Assembly: GCF_002204185.1 (NCBI RefSeq)
Contig: NZ_MXPU01000002.1
Location: 186,001-250,000 of the forward strand
From: Rhizobium esperanzae
Lineage (GTDB): Bacteria; Pseudomonadota; Alphaproteobacteria; Rhizobiales; Rhizobiaceae
DNA length: 64,000 nucleotides
Direction of reading: 5' to 3'
Positions 38,604 through 48,031 of this stretch are shown here, in pieces. The notes beneath the pieces are model-generated. The model was not told the DNA's origin. It saw only the letters and a program-made list of their open reading frames with translations, and did not search any database. How positions within the stretch are numbered: position 1 is the first letter of the stretch; every line of letters starts with the position of its first letter. The translations under genes were made by a program, and so were the position numbers.

Positions 38604-38759
38604 CCCCTCCCCAACCCCTCCCCACAAGGGGGAGGGACTTAATCTAGCTCTCGCCCCTCACGAAATAGCGACCGAACTGCAAGTCGAGACGTTTATTTTG
38701 AGATGAGGCGGCGCCTCGCTAAAGCCCCTCCCCCTTGTGGGGGGGGGGTGGGGAGGGGA
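38604..38759. repeat. Pair of inverted CCCCTCCCC elements (rhizobial intergenic mosaic type)
   Basis: One copy (38604-38636) has CCCCTCCCC motifs followed by CACAAGGGGGAGGG. A second (38725-38759) is its inverse, CCCCTCCCCCTTGTG, with a run of ten G residues and then TGGGGAGGGG. The two face each other across about 90 bp and could form a long stem. They fill the space between the binding-protein and permease genes of one operon. Confidence 0.7.
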
Positions 38760-38777
38760 CTTCTTTTCAAATGGAGC

Positions 38778-39551
38778 TTACTTGGAAACGTCCTGGCCGA
38801 AATATTTGTCGGCGATCTTCTTGTAAGTGCCGTCCGCCTTGATGTCGGCAAGCGCCTTGTTGATTTCCGCGAGAAGCTCAGGCTCGTTCTTACGGATGAT
38901 GATGCCGGAATAATCGGCGTTCTCCTGCTCGGCGGCGATCTTTACCGGCGCATCCGGCTTGTGCTTCTTGAAATCGAGGAAGGACAGGCTGTCGTTGATC
39001 GTCGCGTCGGCGCGCTTGGTCAGCACAAGCTGGATCGACTGGTCGAAACCATCGGTGCCGACGAGCTCGGCGCCGGATTCCGTTGCGATCTTGCCGAAGT
39101 TGCTGGTTAGCGACTGGGCTGATTTCTTGCCTTTCAGGTCGGCAAAGGTCTTGATGCTGTCGTCGCCCTCGCGAACGATCAGCACGGCCTTGGAAGCGAT
39201 ATAGGGTTCGGAGAAGTCGTATTTCTGCTTGCGGGCTTCGGTGATACCGACCTGGTTGATGACGGTGTCGTAGCGCTTGGCGTCGAGGCCGGCGATCAGG
39301 CCGTCCCACTTGCCTTCGACGAATTCTGCCTTGACGCCGAGCTTGGCGGCGATGGCTTCGCCGATCTCGACATCGAAGCCGACGAGCTTGCCGCTTTCGT
39401 CATGATAGGTGAAGGGCGCATAGGTGCCCTCGGTGCCGATCTTGAAGACGCCGGCCGATTTGATGGCGGCAAGGTTTTCGCCGGCATGAGCGGGCAGGAG
39501 GGCAGCAGCCTGAATAAGGGCAGCGGCGGCGACGGTTTTCAACCAGTTCAT
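38778..39551 (-). CDS. Amino-acid ABC transporter substrate-binding protein (cystine-binding FliY/TcyA-like)
   Basis: A family 3 periplasmic binding protein of 257 residues from ATG 39551 (an ATG at 39563 adds four). The signal peptide is a Leu/Ala-rich core ending in LLPAHAGENL. Ligand-binding features are GTEGTYAPFTYHDESGKLVGFDVEIGEAIA in outline, and EGKWDGLIAGLDAKRYDTVINQV, which resembles cystine-binding FliY/TcyA proteins. Ligand assignment is therefore tentative. It is the first gene of its operon; permease and ATPase follow after a repeat-filled gap. Confidence 0.88.
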   Translation of the reverse strand: MNWLKTVAAAALIQAAALLPAHAGENLAAIKSAGVFKIGTEGTYAPFTYHDESGKLVGFDVEIGEAIAAKLGVKAEFVEGKWDGLIAGLDAKRYDTVINQVGITEARKQKYDFSEPYIASKAVLIVREGDDSIKTFADLKGKKSAQSLTSNFGKIATESGAELVGTDGFDQSIQLVLTKRADATINDSLSFLDFKKHKPDAPVKIAAEQENADYSGIIIRKNEPELLAEINKALADIKADGTYKKIADKYFGQDVSK

Positions 39552-39744
39552 TGTTTTATCCATCCTTGGGAGGTTGTTAGCGGATGCGCCATAGTTCGCA
39601 GAAAACTAGGGCGCCGGAAGCGAAGAAAACTGCGAATAAAAGCAGCAAGTGCAAATATTTTTCCCAAGCGGTTGCCTGGGCCTCGAATTGCACGAACCAG
39701 CCCTCGTTTACCGTTTATTTCAACCGGTCGGAAAACGTGTGACC

Positions 39745-39785
39745 GTGCATGTTGCATGCACAGTCATAAACGTTTATGCACGTTT
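39745..39785. promoter_or_regulatory. Tandem palindromes, candidate operator of the DeoR-family gene
   Basis: GTGCATG-TTG-CATGCAC (39745-39761) is a perfect 7-3-7 inverted repeat, and CATAAACGTTTATG (39765-39778) is a perfect 14-bp palindrome, followed by another ACGTTT. They lie 39-72 bp before the DeoR-family start, where an autoregulatory operator would be expected. The binding protein is inferred. Confidence 0.55.
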
Positions 39786-39816
39786 CATATCATTCAACTT
39801 TCGATCCGGTAAAAAC

Positions 39817-40593
39817 ATGCAGGATTTTCTGTTGCGAGAGCGCCAAGGTGTGATTTCCGAAAGGCTGCGGCTGAACGGCCGGGTGCTGGCGGCGGAACTT
39901 GCGCTCGAATTCGGCGTCTCCGAGGATACGGTGCGGCGCGACTTGCGCGAGATGGCGGCGGCAGGCCTCTGCGAGCGGGTCTATGGCGGCGCCTTGCCGG
40001 TGTCGCCGGCGCATGGAAGCCTGACGCAGCGCGTGGGATTTGCTGCCGACCGCAAGCAGGCCTTGGCGCGGGCTGCGGCAAAGCAGATCGCTGCCGGTTC
40101 CTGCGTGTTTTTCGATGCCGGAAGCACCAATCTGGCGATTGCCAATGCCCTGCCTGCCGAACTCGAACTGACGGCTGCGACGAATGCGCCGGTGATCGCC
40201 GCAGCGCTCATCGACAAGCCAGCCGTCAATGTCATCCTGATCGGCGGCATGGTGGACCGGCAGACGGGCGGCGCGCTCGGCGCCAAGGCCTTGCGGGATA
40301 TGGAACAGATTTCGCCCGATCTCTGCATTCTTGGCGCCTGCGGCATCGATCTCGAGGCCGGCATCACGACCTTCGGTTTCGAGGATGCTGAGTTCAAGCG
40401 GTTTGCGGCATCGAGAAGCAAAAGGATTATGGCGGCGGTGACCTCGGAGAAATTCGGTACGGCTGCACCCCACAGCATCCTTCCGGTTGCGCATTGCGAG
40501 TGCCTGGTCGTCGAGCACGATGCCGATCCCGCCATTCTTGCGGGTTATCGCGAGCGCGGCTGCCGGACCGTTATCGCCGAAAAAACGAACTGA
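39817..40593 (+). CDS. DeoR-family transcriptional regulator
   Basis: A 258-residue repressor with the N-terminal DeoR winged helix (RLRLNGRVLAAELALEFGVSEDTVRRDLREM as the HTH region) and a C-terminal sugar-phosphate sensing domain (FFDAGSTNLAIANAL, then GGMVDRQTGGALG). Proteins of this family typically respond to phosphorylated sugars. The start at 39817 gives the normal family N-terminus; the frame is open for 168 bases upstream but that includes the palindromic operator region. It is followed 62 bp later by an MFS transporter that it may control. Confidence 0.9.
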   Translation: MQDFLLRERQGVISERLRLNGRVLAAELALEFGVSEDTVRRDLREMAAAGLCERVYGGALPVSPAHGSLTQRVGFAADRKQALARAAAKQIAAGSCVFFDAGSTNLAIANALPAELELTAATNAPVIAAALIDKPAVNVILIGGMVDRQTGGALGAKALRDMEQISPDLCILGACGIDLEAGITTFGFEDAEFKRFAASRSKRIMAAVTSEKFGTAAPHSILPVAHCECLVVEHDADPAILAGYRERGCRTVIAEKTN

Positions 40594-40655
40594 GCCGCCG
40601 TCGCGGAGTTTAGAAAACGGGTGCTCTCAAGCCCGATAGCGAGGAAAGACCGAAA

Positions 40656-41849
40656 ATGGACAGTCATGTGAATGCGCCGTCGGGGGTCCGCAGCGGCTTC
40701 ATTACCAGAAGCAGGGCGGCGGTTTCCCTGCTCTTTCTCATGAACGGCTTTGTCGTCGGCTGCTGGGCGCCGAAGATCCCGGATTTTGCCGAGCGTCTCG
40801 GGCTGAGCAAGTTCGAGCTCGGGCTGATGATCATCGTCTTCGGCGTCGGCTCGCTGGTCATGATGCCGATCGCCGGCGCGCAGATCGCCAGGCATGGCTC
40901 GCGCGTCGTTGTTCGGGCAACCGCCGTCTGCGTGCTGCCGCTGCTCCTGGCTCTGACGCTCGCGCCGAATGTGATTACCGCGGCAATCTCGCTCTTCCTG
41001 TTCGGCGGCTTCATCGGCGCCATGGATGTGGCGATGAACGCCAATGCCGTGTCCGTCGAAAAATCCATGCGCCGCGCCATCATGTCGTCCTGTCATGCTT
41101 TCTGGAGCCTCGGCGGCTTGATCGGCTCGGGCCTCGGCGGCATCGTGATTGCTAAACTCGGCGTTCTCGGCCATGCGCAGCTCGCGACCGTACTGGCGGC
41201 GATCTTCCTCGCTCTGGCATGGCCGATGATCCTTGCGGATCCGCCCCATCCCGATGCCAAAAAGGAGAAGACGAGGCTGCCGATGGTGCCGCTGCCGTGG
41301 CTGCTCGGCTTGATGGCGCTGTTCTCGATGGTGCCGGAAGGCGCGGTTCTGGATTGGGGCGCGCTCTATCTGCGGCAGGACATGGGTGCGTCGGTGGCGC
41401 TTTCAGGTCTCGGGTTTGCGGCCTTTTCGGCGACGATGGCGACCATGCGCTTTGCCGGCGATCTGGTGCGCGATCGCCTCGGGGGCGTCAAAACGCTACG
41501 CATCTGCACGCTCTTTGCCATCGTCGGCATGTTGCTGGCGAGCCTTGCACCGGACGCCGAGATCGCCATTCTGGGCTTTGCCCTTTGCGGCATCGGCATA
41601 TCAAACATGGTGCCGATCGCTTTCTCGGCCGCAGGCAATATTCCCGGCCTCAAACCCGGCATCGGCATCTCGGTCGTCACGACGATGGGCTATTCCGGCA
41701 TGCTGGTCGCACCGTCGGTGATCGGCTTCGTTGCCGAACACATCGGCTTTGCCGTCGTCTTCATGGCGCTGCCGGTGCTGCTGCTGTTCGTTCTCATATT
41801 TTCCAAGCTGGCCCATTATGCCGATGGGGTCTCCGGAGGCGGCCACTGA
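40656..41849 (+). CDS. MFS transporter
   Basis: A 397-residue protein with about twelve hydrophobic spans and typical MFS loops: NGFVVGCWAPKIPDFAERLGLS after span 1, QIARHGSRVVVR between spans 2 and 3. It resembles the YbjJ/fucose-permease-like subgroup. GAGGAAAG precedes the ATG. Substrate unknown; a sugar or sugar-derived compound would fit the DeoR regulator encoded just upstream. The C-terminus is followed by a GCCGCCTC...GAGGCGG inverted repeat (41850-41880). Confidence 0.88.
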   Translation: MDSHVNAPSGVRSGFITRSRAAVSLLFLMNGFVVGCWAPKIPDFAERLGLSKFELGLMIIVFGVGSLVMMPIAGAQIARHGSRVVVRATAVCVLPLLLALTLAPNVITAAISLFLFGGFIGAMDVAMNANAVSVEKSMRRAIMSSCHAFWSLGGLIGSGLGGIVIAKLGVLGHAQLATVLAAIFLALAWPMILADPPHPDAKKEKTRLPMVPLPWLLGLMALFSMVPEGAVLDWGALYLRQDMGASVALSGLGFAAFSATMATMRFAGDLVRDRLGGVKTLRICTLFAIVGMLLASLAPDAEIAILGFALCGIGISNMVPIAFSAAGNIPGLKPGIGISVVTTMGYSGMLVAPSVIGFVAEHIGFAVVFMALPVLLLFVLIFSKLAHYADGVSGGGH

Positions 41850-41945
41850 GCCGCCTCGGAACAAAAGTGATATGGGAGGCGGTTGACAAGCAGCCGGGCT
41901 TGATCCACCTGAAAGGCACTGTTTTTAGGGGTGCAAGAACTCTGC

Positions 41946-43196
41946 ATGTTGTCAGCCGCCGATTTTGATCCGAAACCGCGCCGCGCTTCCGTCGCCGTCG
42001 ATGTCGGCGGCGTCATCGTTGGCGGCGGCGCGCCGATCGTCGTGCAATCGATGACGAATACCGACACGGCCGATATCGATTCGACCGTCGCGCAGGTCGC
42101 GGCCCTGCACCGGGCCGGCTCGGAATTGGTGCGCATCACCGTCGACCGCGACGAGAGTGCCGCCGCCGTGCCGAAGATCCGCGAGCGGCTGCTGCGGCTC
42201 GGCATGGACGTGCCGCTGATCGGCGACTTCCACTATATCGGCCACAAGCTGCTTGCCGATCATCCTGCCTGTGCCGAGGCGCTGGCGAAATACCGCATCA
42301 ATCCCGGCAATGTCGGCTTCAAGGACAAGAAGGACAAGCAGTTCGCCGAGATCATCGAGATGGCGATCCGCTACGACAAGCCGGTGCGCATCGGCGTCAA
42401 CTGGGGCTCGCTCGATCAGGATCTCTTGACGGCGCTGATGGATCAGAATGCCGAGGCCGGCTCGCCGCTGTCAGCCAGGCAGGTGACGCGGGAGGCGATC
42501 GTGCAGTCGGCGCTGCTTTCGGCCGCCCTTGCCGAGGAAATCGGCTTGCCGCGCAACCGCATCATCGTGTCGGCCAAGGTCAGCCAGGTGCAGGACCTGA
42601 TCGCCGTCAATTCCATGCTCGCCGAACGTTCGACCCATGCGCTGCATCTCGGCCTCACCGAAGCCGGCATGGGCAGCAAGGGCATCGTCGCTTCGTCGGC
42701 TGCCATGGGCTTCGTGCTGCAGCACGGCATCGGCGATACGATCCGCGTCTCACTGACGCCCGAGCCGAACGGCGACCGCACGCGCGAAGTCCAGGTGGCG
42801 CAGGAAATCCTGCAGGTTATGGGCTTCCGGCAGTTCGTGCCGGTCGTGGCCGCCTGTCCCGGCTGCGGACGCACGACCTCGACGGTGTTCCAGGAACTGG
42901 CGCAGAACATTCAGAACGACATTCGCAAGAACATGCCGGTCTGGCGTGAGAAATATCCAGGCGTCGAGGCGCTGAACGTCGCCGTCATGGGCTGCATCGT
43001 CAACGGGCCGGGCGAAAGCAAACATGCCGATATCGGCATTTCGCTTCCCGGCACCGGTGAGACGCCGGCCGCTCCCGTTTTCGTCGACGGCAAGAAAGCG
43101 CTGACGCTGCGCGGCCCCAACATCGCCGCCGATTTCGAGGCGCTTGTCATCGATTATATCGAGAAGCGCTTCGGCCAGCGGACGGCGGCGGAATGA
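41946..43196 (+). CDS. ispG: 4-hydroxy-3-methylbut-2-enyl-diphosphate synthase
   Basis: A 416-residue iron-sulfur enzyme (also GcpE) of the MEP isoprenoid pathway, converting MEcPP to HMBPP. The N-terminal TIM-barrel part has [19 protein letters not shown], and the C-terminal cluster-binding cysteines are in [10 protein letters not shown] and [11 protein letters not shown]. The start at 41946 ([15 protein letters not shown]) is the sensible family start; a GTG 15 bases upstream also fits. A TTGACA (41883-41888) lies 60 bp upstream with a weak -10. Its stop is 16 bp before hisC. Confidence 0.95.
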   Translation: MLSAADFDPKPRRASVAVDVGGVIVGGGAPIVVQSMTNTDTADIDSTVAQVAALHRAGSELVRITVDRDESAAAVPKIRERLLRLGMDVPLIGDFHYIGHKLLADHPACAEALAKYRINPGNVGFKDKKDKQFAEIIEMAIRYDKPVRIGVNWGSLDQDLLTALMDQNAEAGSPLSARQVTREAIVQSALLSAALAEEIGLPRNRIIVSAKVSQVQDLIAVNSMLAERSTHALHLGLTEAGMGSKGIVASSAAMGFVLQHGIGDTIRVSLTPEPNGDRTREVQVAQEILQVMGFRQFVPVVAACPGCGRTTSTVFQELAQNIQNDIRKNMPVWREKYPGVEALNVAVMGCIVNGPGESKHADIGISLPGTGETPAAPVFVDGKKALTLRGPNIAADFEALVIDYIEKRFGQRTAAE

Positions 43197-43212
43197 AGGC
43201 CCGCGCGTTCGA

Positions 43213-44274
43213 ATGAGCCGGTATTGGTCTGATATCGTCAGCAAGCTTCGGCCCTATATCGCGGGCGAGCAGCCGCGCATTCCCGGCCTGGTCAAGCTCA
43301 ACACCAATGAGAATCCCTACGGGCCGTCCCCAAAGGCGATCGAGGCGATCAGGCAAGCCACGGACGATCGTCTGCGGCTCTATCCCGATCCCGCCGCCAC
43401 CGAGTTGCGCGAGGCAATCGCCGCCCGTTTCGGGCTGACGGCCGAACAAGTGTTCGTCGGCAACGGCTCCGATGAGGTTCTCGCCCATACGTTCCAGGCG
43501 CTGCTGAACCACGATCTGCCGCTTCTCTATCCCGATGTGACCTACAGCTTCTATCCCACCTATAGCCTGCTATATGGCATCGAGACGATCGAGATACCTC
43601 TCGACCATCAGTTCCGGATCCGGCTGTCGGATTACGACAGACCGTGCGGCGCGATCATCGTCCCCAATCCGAATGCACCGACGGGTATCGGCCTGCCGCT
43701 GGCCGGGATCGAGGCGCTTCTTGCCGCCCATTCCGATGTGGTCGTCGTGATCGACGAGGCCTATGTCGATTTCGGCGGGCAAAGCGCCGTGCCGCTCATT
43801 TCTCGCTATCCCAACCTGCTGGTCATCCAAACCTTGTCGAAATCTCGTTCATTCGCAGGTCTGCGCGTCGGTTTCGCCCTGGGGCACCGGGATCTGATCG
43901 AGGCGCTGGTGCGGGTCAAGGACAGCTTCAATTCCTATCCGCTCGATCGCCTGGCACAGGTCGGCGCGACGGCGGCGATCAAAGACGAGGCGTGGTTCGA
44001 GACATGCCGGCGGAAAATCATCGCCAGCCGGGAAAACCTTGTCCGGCAGTTGGAAGCGTTGAGTTTCCAAGTGCTGCCGTCTCAGGCGAATTTCATCTTC
44101 GCGAGGCACGAGAGCCGATCGGGCGCCGCACTTCTGGCCGAGCTGCGGGAGCGTGGCGTGCTCGTCCGGCGCTTCGACGAGCCGCGCATTTCGGAGTTCC
44201 TGCGCATCAGCATCGGCACGGATGAGGAATGCGCCCGCCTGATTTCCGCTCTCAAGGAAATACTGGTGGCCTGA
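43213..44274 (+). CDS. hisC: Histidinol-phosphate aminotransferase
   Basis: A 353-residue PLP-dependent aminotransferase of the HisC class, acting in histidine biosynthesis. Visible motifs are [14 protein letters not shown] at the N-terminus, NPNAPTG, the DEAYVDF segment, and the PLP-lysine in [16 protein letters not shown]. It may also act on aromatic amino acids, as many alphaproteobacterial HisC copies do. The ATG at 43213 follows the ispG stop by 16 bases; the frame is open upstream but overlaps ispG. Other his genes are not in this window. Confidence 0.88.
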   Translation: MSRYWSDIVSKLRPYIAGEQPRIPGLVKLNTNENPYGPSPKAIEAIRQATDDRLRLYPDPAATELREAIAARFGLTAEQVFVGNGSDEVLAHTFQALLNHDLPLLYPDVTYSFYPTYSLLYGIETIEIPLDHQFRIRLSDYDRPCGAIIVPNPNAPTGIGLPLAGIEALLAAHSDVVVVIDEAYVDFGGQSAVPLISRYPNLLVIQTLSKSRSFAGLRVGFALGHRDLIEALVRVKDSFNSYPLDRLAQVGATAAIKDEAWFETCRRKIIASRENLVRQLEALSFQVLPSQANFIFARHESRSGAALLAELRERGVLVRRFDEPRISEFLRISIGTDEECARLISALKEILVA

Positions 44275-44282
44275 CCTTCGAT

Positions 44283-45197
44283 TCAGCTCTTGCGGTCGGC
44301 GATGAAACGCGCTGCGGCGGTGAGAATAGAGGCGCGAGCACCATAGGGAGCAAGCAGATCTTCGGCATCGCGCACATGCCGATGAAGCTCGGCCTCGGCC
44401 CATTCCATGCCGTGGAACGCCACGAGCGTACCCTTGCCACGGCCTGCGTCCTTGCCCGTCGCCTTGCCCATGGTCTCAGCATCCGAGGTCAGGTCGAGAA
44501 TATCGTCGGCCAGCTGGAAGGCGAGGCCGATCTTTTCGCCGAAGGCGCGCAGGCGGCGGCGATCTTCGGGCGGGCTTGCCGCGATAATGGCGCCAGCCTC
44601 GCAGGCGAAGCGGATCAGCGCGCCTGTTTTCATCGCCTGCAGACGGATGATGCCGGCTTCGTCGGGAGCCTGCTTTTCCGCGGCAAGATCGAGCGCCTGG
44701 CCACCGGCCATGCCGCCAAGACCAGCTGCCCGGGCGAGGGCCAGCACCAGCGCCGCTTTGCTCGTGTCGGAAAGGGCCGTTTCCGGCGCGGCAACGATGT
44801 CGAAAGCATAGGTCAGCAGGCTGTCACCGGCGAGAATTGCGGTGGCTTCGTCGAACTTGATGTGCACTGTCGGTTTGCCGCGGCGCAGGTCGTCATCGTC
44901 CATCGCCGGCAAGTCGTCATGCACGAGGGAATAGCAGTGAACGCATTCGAGTGCGGCGCCGACCCGAAGGGCCGCCTGCACATCGCCGCCGAGAAGGGCC
45001 GCACTTTCGGCAACAAGGAATGGGCGCAATCGCTTGCCGCCATTCAGCACGGCATAATGCATGGCGCTGCGCAGGGTGTCGGGTCTGACGATTTCATCGA
45101 AAAGAGGGCTCGGTGAAAGCAATGTATCGAGCAGCGCCTCGATTTCTCGGGCGTTGTTGCTAAGCCTCGTCTCGAAAGTGTCCCGGTTCGCGTCCAT
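44283..45197 (-). CDS. ispA: Polyprenyl diphosphate synthase (farnesyl/geranylgeranyl type)
   Basis: A 304-residue trans-isoprenyl diphosphate synthase. Both Asp-rich motifs are present: DDLPAMDDDDLRRG (first, with the extra residues typical of bacterial FPP synthases) and FQLADDILDLTSD (second); GGKRLRP is the diphosphate-binding segment. It condenses IPP with allylic diphosphates, giving farnesyl or geranylgeranyl diphosphate; product length cannot be decided. The ATG at 45197 (MDANRDTFETRL) is preferred over upstream in-frame ATGs. It converges with hisC (8-bp gap) and diverges from mtgA. Confidence 0.88.
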   Translation of the reverse strand: MDANRDTFETRLSNNAREIEALLDTLLSPSPLFDEIVRPDTLRSAMHYAVLNGGKRLRPFLVAESAALLGGDVQAALRVGAALECVHCYSLVHDDLPAMDDDDLRRGKPTVHIKFDEATAILAGDSLLTYAFDIVAAPETALSDTSKAALVLALARAAGLGGMAGGQALDLAAEKQAPDEAGIIRLQAMKTGALIRFACEAGAIIAASPPEDRRRLRAFGEKIGLAFQLADDILDLTSDAETMGKATGKDAGRGKGTLVAFHGMEWAEAELHRHVRDAEDLLAPYGARASILTAAARFIADRKS

Positions 45198-45367
45198 GGG
45201 CGCTGTTTGGCATGGGGCATCGGGGCTTGCAACGGAATTGTCGATGACTGCCGCAAGATTCCGCATGTGCTCTGGCATAAGCGGCTCACAGGCGTTATGA
45301 GAACGAAAGGGAGCGAAATGGGCTGGGGACATTGGATATAGCGACGGAGAGAGAGGATATCGCCGAC

Positions 45368-46069
45368 ATGCCGGACCATCGGCGATGGTTCGAAGATCGG
45401 CCTGTGCTGAAACGTATCGGTCTTGGCTTGCTGGCCGTGCTGATCCTTCCTTACGCGCTGATCTTCCTCTACCTGCTGCCCTTCATCCATCCCGTCTCGA
45501 CGCTGATGCTGCGCGATCTGGTGCTGCTGCGCGGCTATGACCGCCGATGGGTGTCGCTTGACGAGATCTCTCCGGTCCTGGTGCAATCGGTGATGATGTC
45601 CGAAGACGGACAATATTGTTTCCATGGCGGCGTCGACTGGGCGGAGATGCGCATGCTGGTCGAGGACACGCTGAAAGGTCAGGCGACACGCGGCGGCAGC
45701 ACGATCCCGATGCAGACGGCCAAGAACCTCTTTCTCTGGAACAGCCGCTCCTTCGTGCGCAAGGCGATGGAGCTTCCGCTCGCCGTCACCACGGATTTCG
45801 TCTTGTCTAAACGGCGGCTGATGGAAATCTATCTCAATATCGCCGAATGGGGTCCCGGCATTTACGGTATCGAGGCCGCCGCCCAGCATCATTTCAAGGT
45901 ATCGGCCTCGAAGCTGACGCGGCGCCAGGCATCGCTGCTTGCCGTTTCGCTGCCGAACCCGATCGACCGCAAAGCAGGCAAGCCCGGACGAGGCCTTCGC
46001 CGGCTAGCCGGCGTCATCGAGAGGCGTGCCCAGGGGTCGGGCGACTACATCAAGTGCATCTATGAGTGA
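45368..46069 (+). CDS. mtgA: Monofunctional biosynthetic peptidoglycan transglycosylase
   Basis: A 233-residue membrane-anchored GT51 glycosyltransferase that polymerises lipid II into glycan strands. One N-terminal transmembrane segment ([21 protein letters not shown]) anchors it, then [14 protein letters not shown] holds the catalytic glutamate, [17 protein letters not shown] and [20 protein letters not shown] complete the motifs. No transpeptidase domain follows, which separates it from class A PBPs. I chose ATG 45368; a TTG at 45332 would add twelve residues and cannot be excluded. Confidence 0.93.
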   Translation: MPDHRRWFEDRPVLKRIGLGLLAVLILPYALIFLYLLPFIHPVSTLMLRDLVLLRGYDRRWVSLDEISPVLVQSVMMSEDGQYCFHGGVDWAEMRMLVEDTLKGQATRGGSTIPMQTAKNLFLWNSRSFVRKAMELPLAVTTDFVLSKRRLMEIYLNIAEWGPGIYGIEAAAQHHFKVSASKLTRRQASLLAVSLPNPIDRKAGKPGRGLRRLAGVIERRAQGSGDYIKCIYE

Positions 46070-46165
46070 GATCAGACTTTGTCGTTAGTAGCAGCGAGCG
46101 TCATCTGACATTCTTGGTTCTGCCATATGGGCGAATGCAGTCCAACCAGAGCCCCCGAGTCGCCC

Positions 46166-46888
46166 ATGACCGCCCCGACCTTTTCTCCCGAGCTTCTGCT
46201 TTACTCAAAGACGCACAATCAAAACCTACCCTCCCACCTCGGCAGCCGCTATGGCAAGATCGGCGGCTTCCTGCCTGAAGCCGGCAACACCATCGTCTGC
46301 CACCCCGAGAAGGGCTCAAGAACGCTGACAGCGCTGATCGAGGCGCGTGAGAAATATCTGGCGATGCCCGAGGCGCCGCAATTTCTCTTCACGCCGATCT
46401 CAAGCCTTCACATGACGCTTTTCGAGGGCGTCATCGAGACCAGGCGCCGGCAAGACTGCTGGCCTATGGACCTCCCTCTCGAGACGCCGATCGACGATAT
46501 GACCGAACTCATGGCGGCGCGGTTCGAAGGTTTCTCGATGGCGGAGCCCTTCAAAGTCGCCGTCGTCGAAGCCCGGCCGTCGGGCCTGCTCGTCGACGGA
46601 GCGACGGAGAAGGACCGCAAGGTCATGCGCGCCTGGCGCAACGCGCTTGCCGATCTTCTCGGCTATCGCCAGCCCAACCATATGGATTACAAGTTCCACA
46701 TCACCTTCGCGTATGTGATCGAGCGGCTGGAGGATGAAGCCTTGCCGCGATGGCAGGCAATGCTCGACGAGGTGGCCGAGGATATCCGCCGCAAGGCCCC
46801 TGTTTTCGAGCTCGCGCCGCCGGCGTTCTGCGTGTTCGAGGACATGAACCATTTCCACGAACTGTTGATCTTCGATTTCGATGCCTGA
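46166..46888 (+). CDS. DUF1868 protein, 2H phosphoesterase-like
   Basis: A 240-residue protein of the DUF1868 family. Two H-x-T/S motifs are present, HMTLFEGV and HITFAYVI, about 90 residues apart, the hallmark of the 2H phosphoesterase superfamily (RNA ligase/cyclic phosphodiesterase fold). This suggests hydrolysis of a cyclic phosphate or nucleotide, but no substrate is known. The start at 46166 (MTAPTFSPELL) is favoured; ATG 46127 is in frame. The next gene begins 13 bp after its stop, so they are probably co-transcribed. Confidence 0.8.
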   Translation: MTAPTFSPELLLYSKTHNQNLPSHLGSRYGKIGGFLPEAGNTIVCHPEKGSRTLTALIEAREKYLAMPEAPQFLFTPISSLHMTLFEGVIETRRRQDCWPMDLPLETPIDDMTELMAARFEGFSMAEPFKVAVVEARPSGLLVDGATEKDRKVMRAWRNALADLLGYRQPNHMDYKFHITFAYVIERLEDEALPRWQAMLDEVAEDIRRKAPVFELAPPAFCVFEDMNHFHELLIFDFDA

Positions 46889-46901
46889 ACGGGAGAGACT
46901 T

Positions 46902-47549
46902 ATGGACAGACCGACGCTCTACATCGCCAATAAGAATTATTCTTCCTGGTCGTTCCGGCCGTGGATGGCGCTGACGGGCGCCGGCGTCGATTTCGAGGAA
47001 GTCCTGATCCCCTTCGACGACGCGGGCGGCAATCCCAATATCAAGGCGATATCGCCGAGCGGCCGGGTTCCGGTCCTGCAGCATGGTGGTTTGAAGATCT
47101 GGGAATCGCTGGCGATCATCGAATATACCGCCGAGCTTTATCCGGACGCCGGCCTTTGGCCGCGCGACCGTGCCGAACGGGCGCTCGCCCGTTCTGTTTC
47201 GATGGAAATGCTTTCGGGGTTCCGAGCCCTGCGCAATGCCTGCCCCATGAATATTCGCCGGCCAAAAGGCGGGATCGCATTGCCTGACGGCGTCGACGCC
47301 GATGTTGGCCGTATCGAGACGATCTGGCGAGACCTTCTGCAGAAATCCGGCGGCCCCTTTCTCTTTGGCGCCTTCAGCGGCGCGGATGCGATGTTTGCGC
47401 CTGTTGTCAACCGGTTCGACGTCTATGATCTCGTCAGCCGGGAAGATACACTCACCTATATGGAGACGATGAAGGCGCATCCGGCCTGGCGGGAATGGGA
47501 AGAGGCCGCCCGTGCCGAGCCGTGGATCGTGGCGGAAGACGAGGTCTGA
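46902..47549 (+). CDS. Glutathione S-transferase family protein
   Basis: A 215-residue protein with an N-terminal thioredoxin-like GST domain (LYIANKNYSSWSFRPWMAL, then PSGRVPVLQHGGLKIWESLAIIEYTAE) and an all-helical C-terminal domain. The SSWS segment places the catalytic serine early, as in the zeta-related bacterial group. GGGAGAG stands just before the ATG at 46902; an ATG at 46881 overlaps the previous gene. Role unspecified: detoxification or isomerisation are both possible. Confidence 0.9.
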   Translation: MDRPTLYIANKNYSSWSFRPWMALTGAGVDFEEVLIPFDDAGGNPNIKAISPSGRVPVLQHGGLKIWESLAIIEYTAELYPDAGLWPRDRAERALARSVSMEMLSGFRALRNACPMNIRRPKGGIALPDGVDADVGRIETIWRDLLQKSGGPFLFGAFSGADAMFAPVVNRFDVYDLVSREDTLTYMETMKAHPAWREWEEAARAEPWIVAEDEV

Positions 47550-47705
47550 GGCTCGAATCATCGGCTTCGCAAAAAATATGCATGGGGACTGGTCAAGGCC
47601 GCCCCTTGCATGTATAAGCGCGCAAAATTTCCGAAATCGCGACATGTCCGTTTCGGCCGCCAGTCTGGCCGTGGGAATGTCTTGCCCGCAAGTGGAGTAA
47701 GAAAA

Positions 47706-47891
47706 ATGGCTGTACCGAAGAGAAAAACGAGCCCGTCCAAGCGTGGCATGCGCCGTTCTGCTGACGCGCTGAAGGCTCCGACCTACGTCGAAGACAAGAA
47801 CTCCGGCGAACTGCGCCGCCCACACCATATCGATCTGAAGACCGGCATGTATCGCGGCCGCCAGGTTCTGACGCCGAAGGAAAGCGCGTAA
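47706..47891 (+). CDS. rpmF: 50S ribosomal protein L32
   Basis: A 61-residue ribosomal protein with the standard start [22 protein letters not shown] and the C-terminal [16 protein letters not shown]. The zinc-ribbon cysteines found in some L32 proteins are absent, as in other alphaproteobacteria (C- form). GTGGAG lies eight bases before the ATG. A terminator follows. The 150 bp upstream hold its promoter and no other gene. Confidence 0.98.
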
Positions 47892-47924
47892 TTTCCGATC
47901 TGGATCATCCGATCGCAAGTTCAA

Positions 47925-47948
47925 GGCCGGCTTCATGCCGGCCTTTTG
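47925..47948 (+). terminator. Intrinsic terminator after rpmF
   Basis: GGCCGGC (47925-47931) and GCCGGCC (47937-47943) with a TTCAT loop, then TTTT. Clean 7-bp stem 34 bp past the stop. Confidence 0.88.
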
Positions 47949-48031
47949 CATTTCGGCAAGATAATATTTGCAACGACTTGCAGTAGGGCAGCGGTTTGCG
48001 GCAGTATTCTTCCGGCGCAAGGAGATTGCCG

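Noticed and set aside
38541..38627. Longer N-terminus of the amino-acid permease
   Set aside because: The added residues run into an intergenic repeat and do not resemble permease N-termini beyond the possible TTG at 38561.
39649..39816. N-terminal extension of the DeoR-family protein
   Set aside because: The extra 56 residues are not family-like and contain the palindromic operator region; the normal DeoR start is at 39817.
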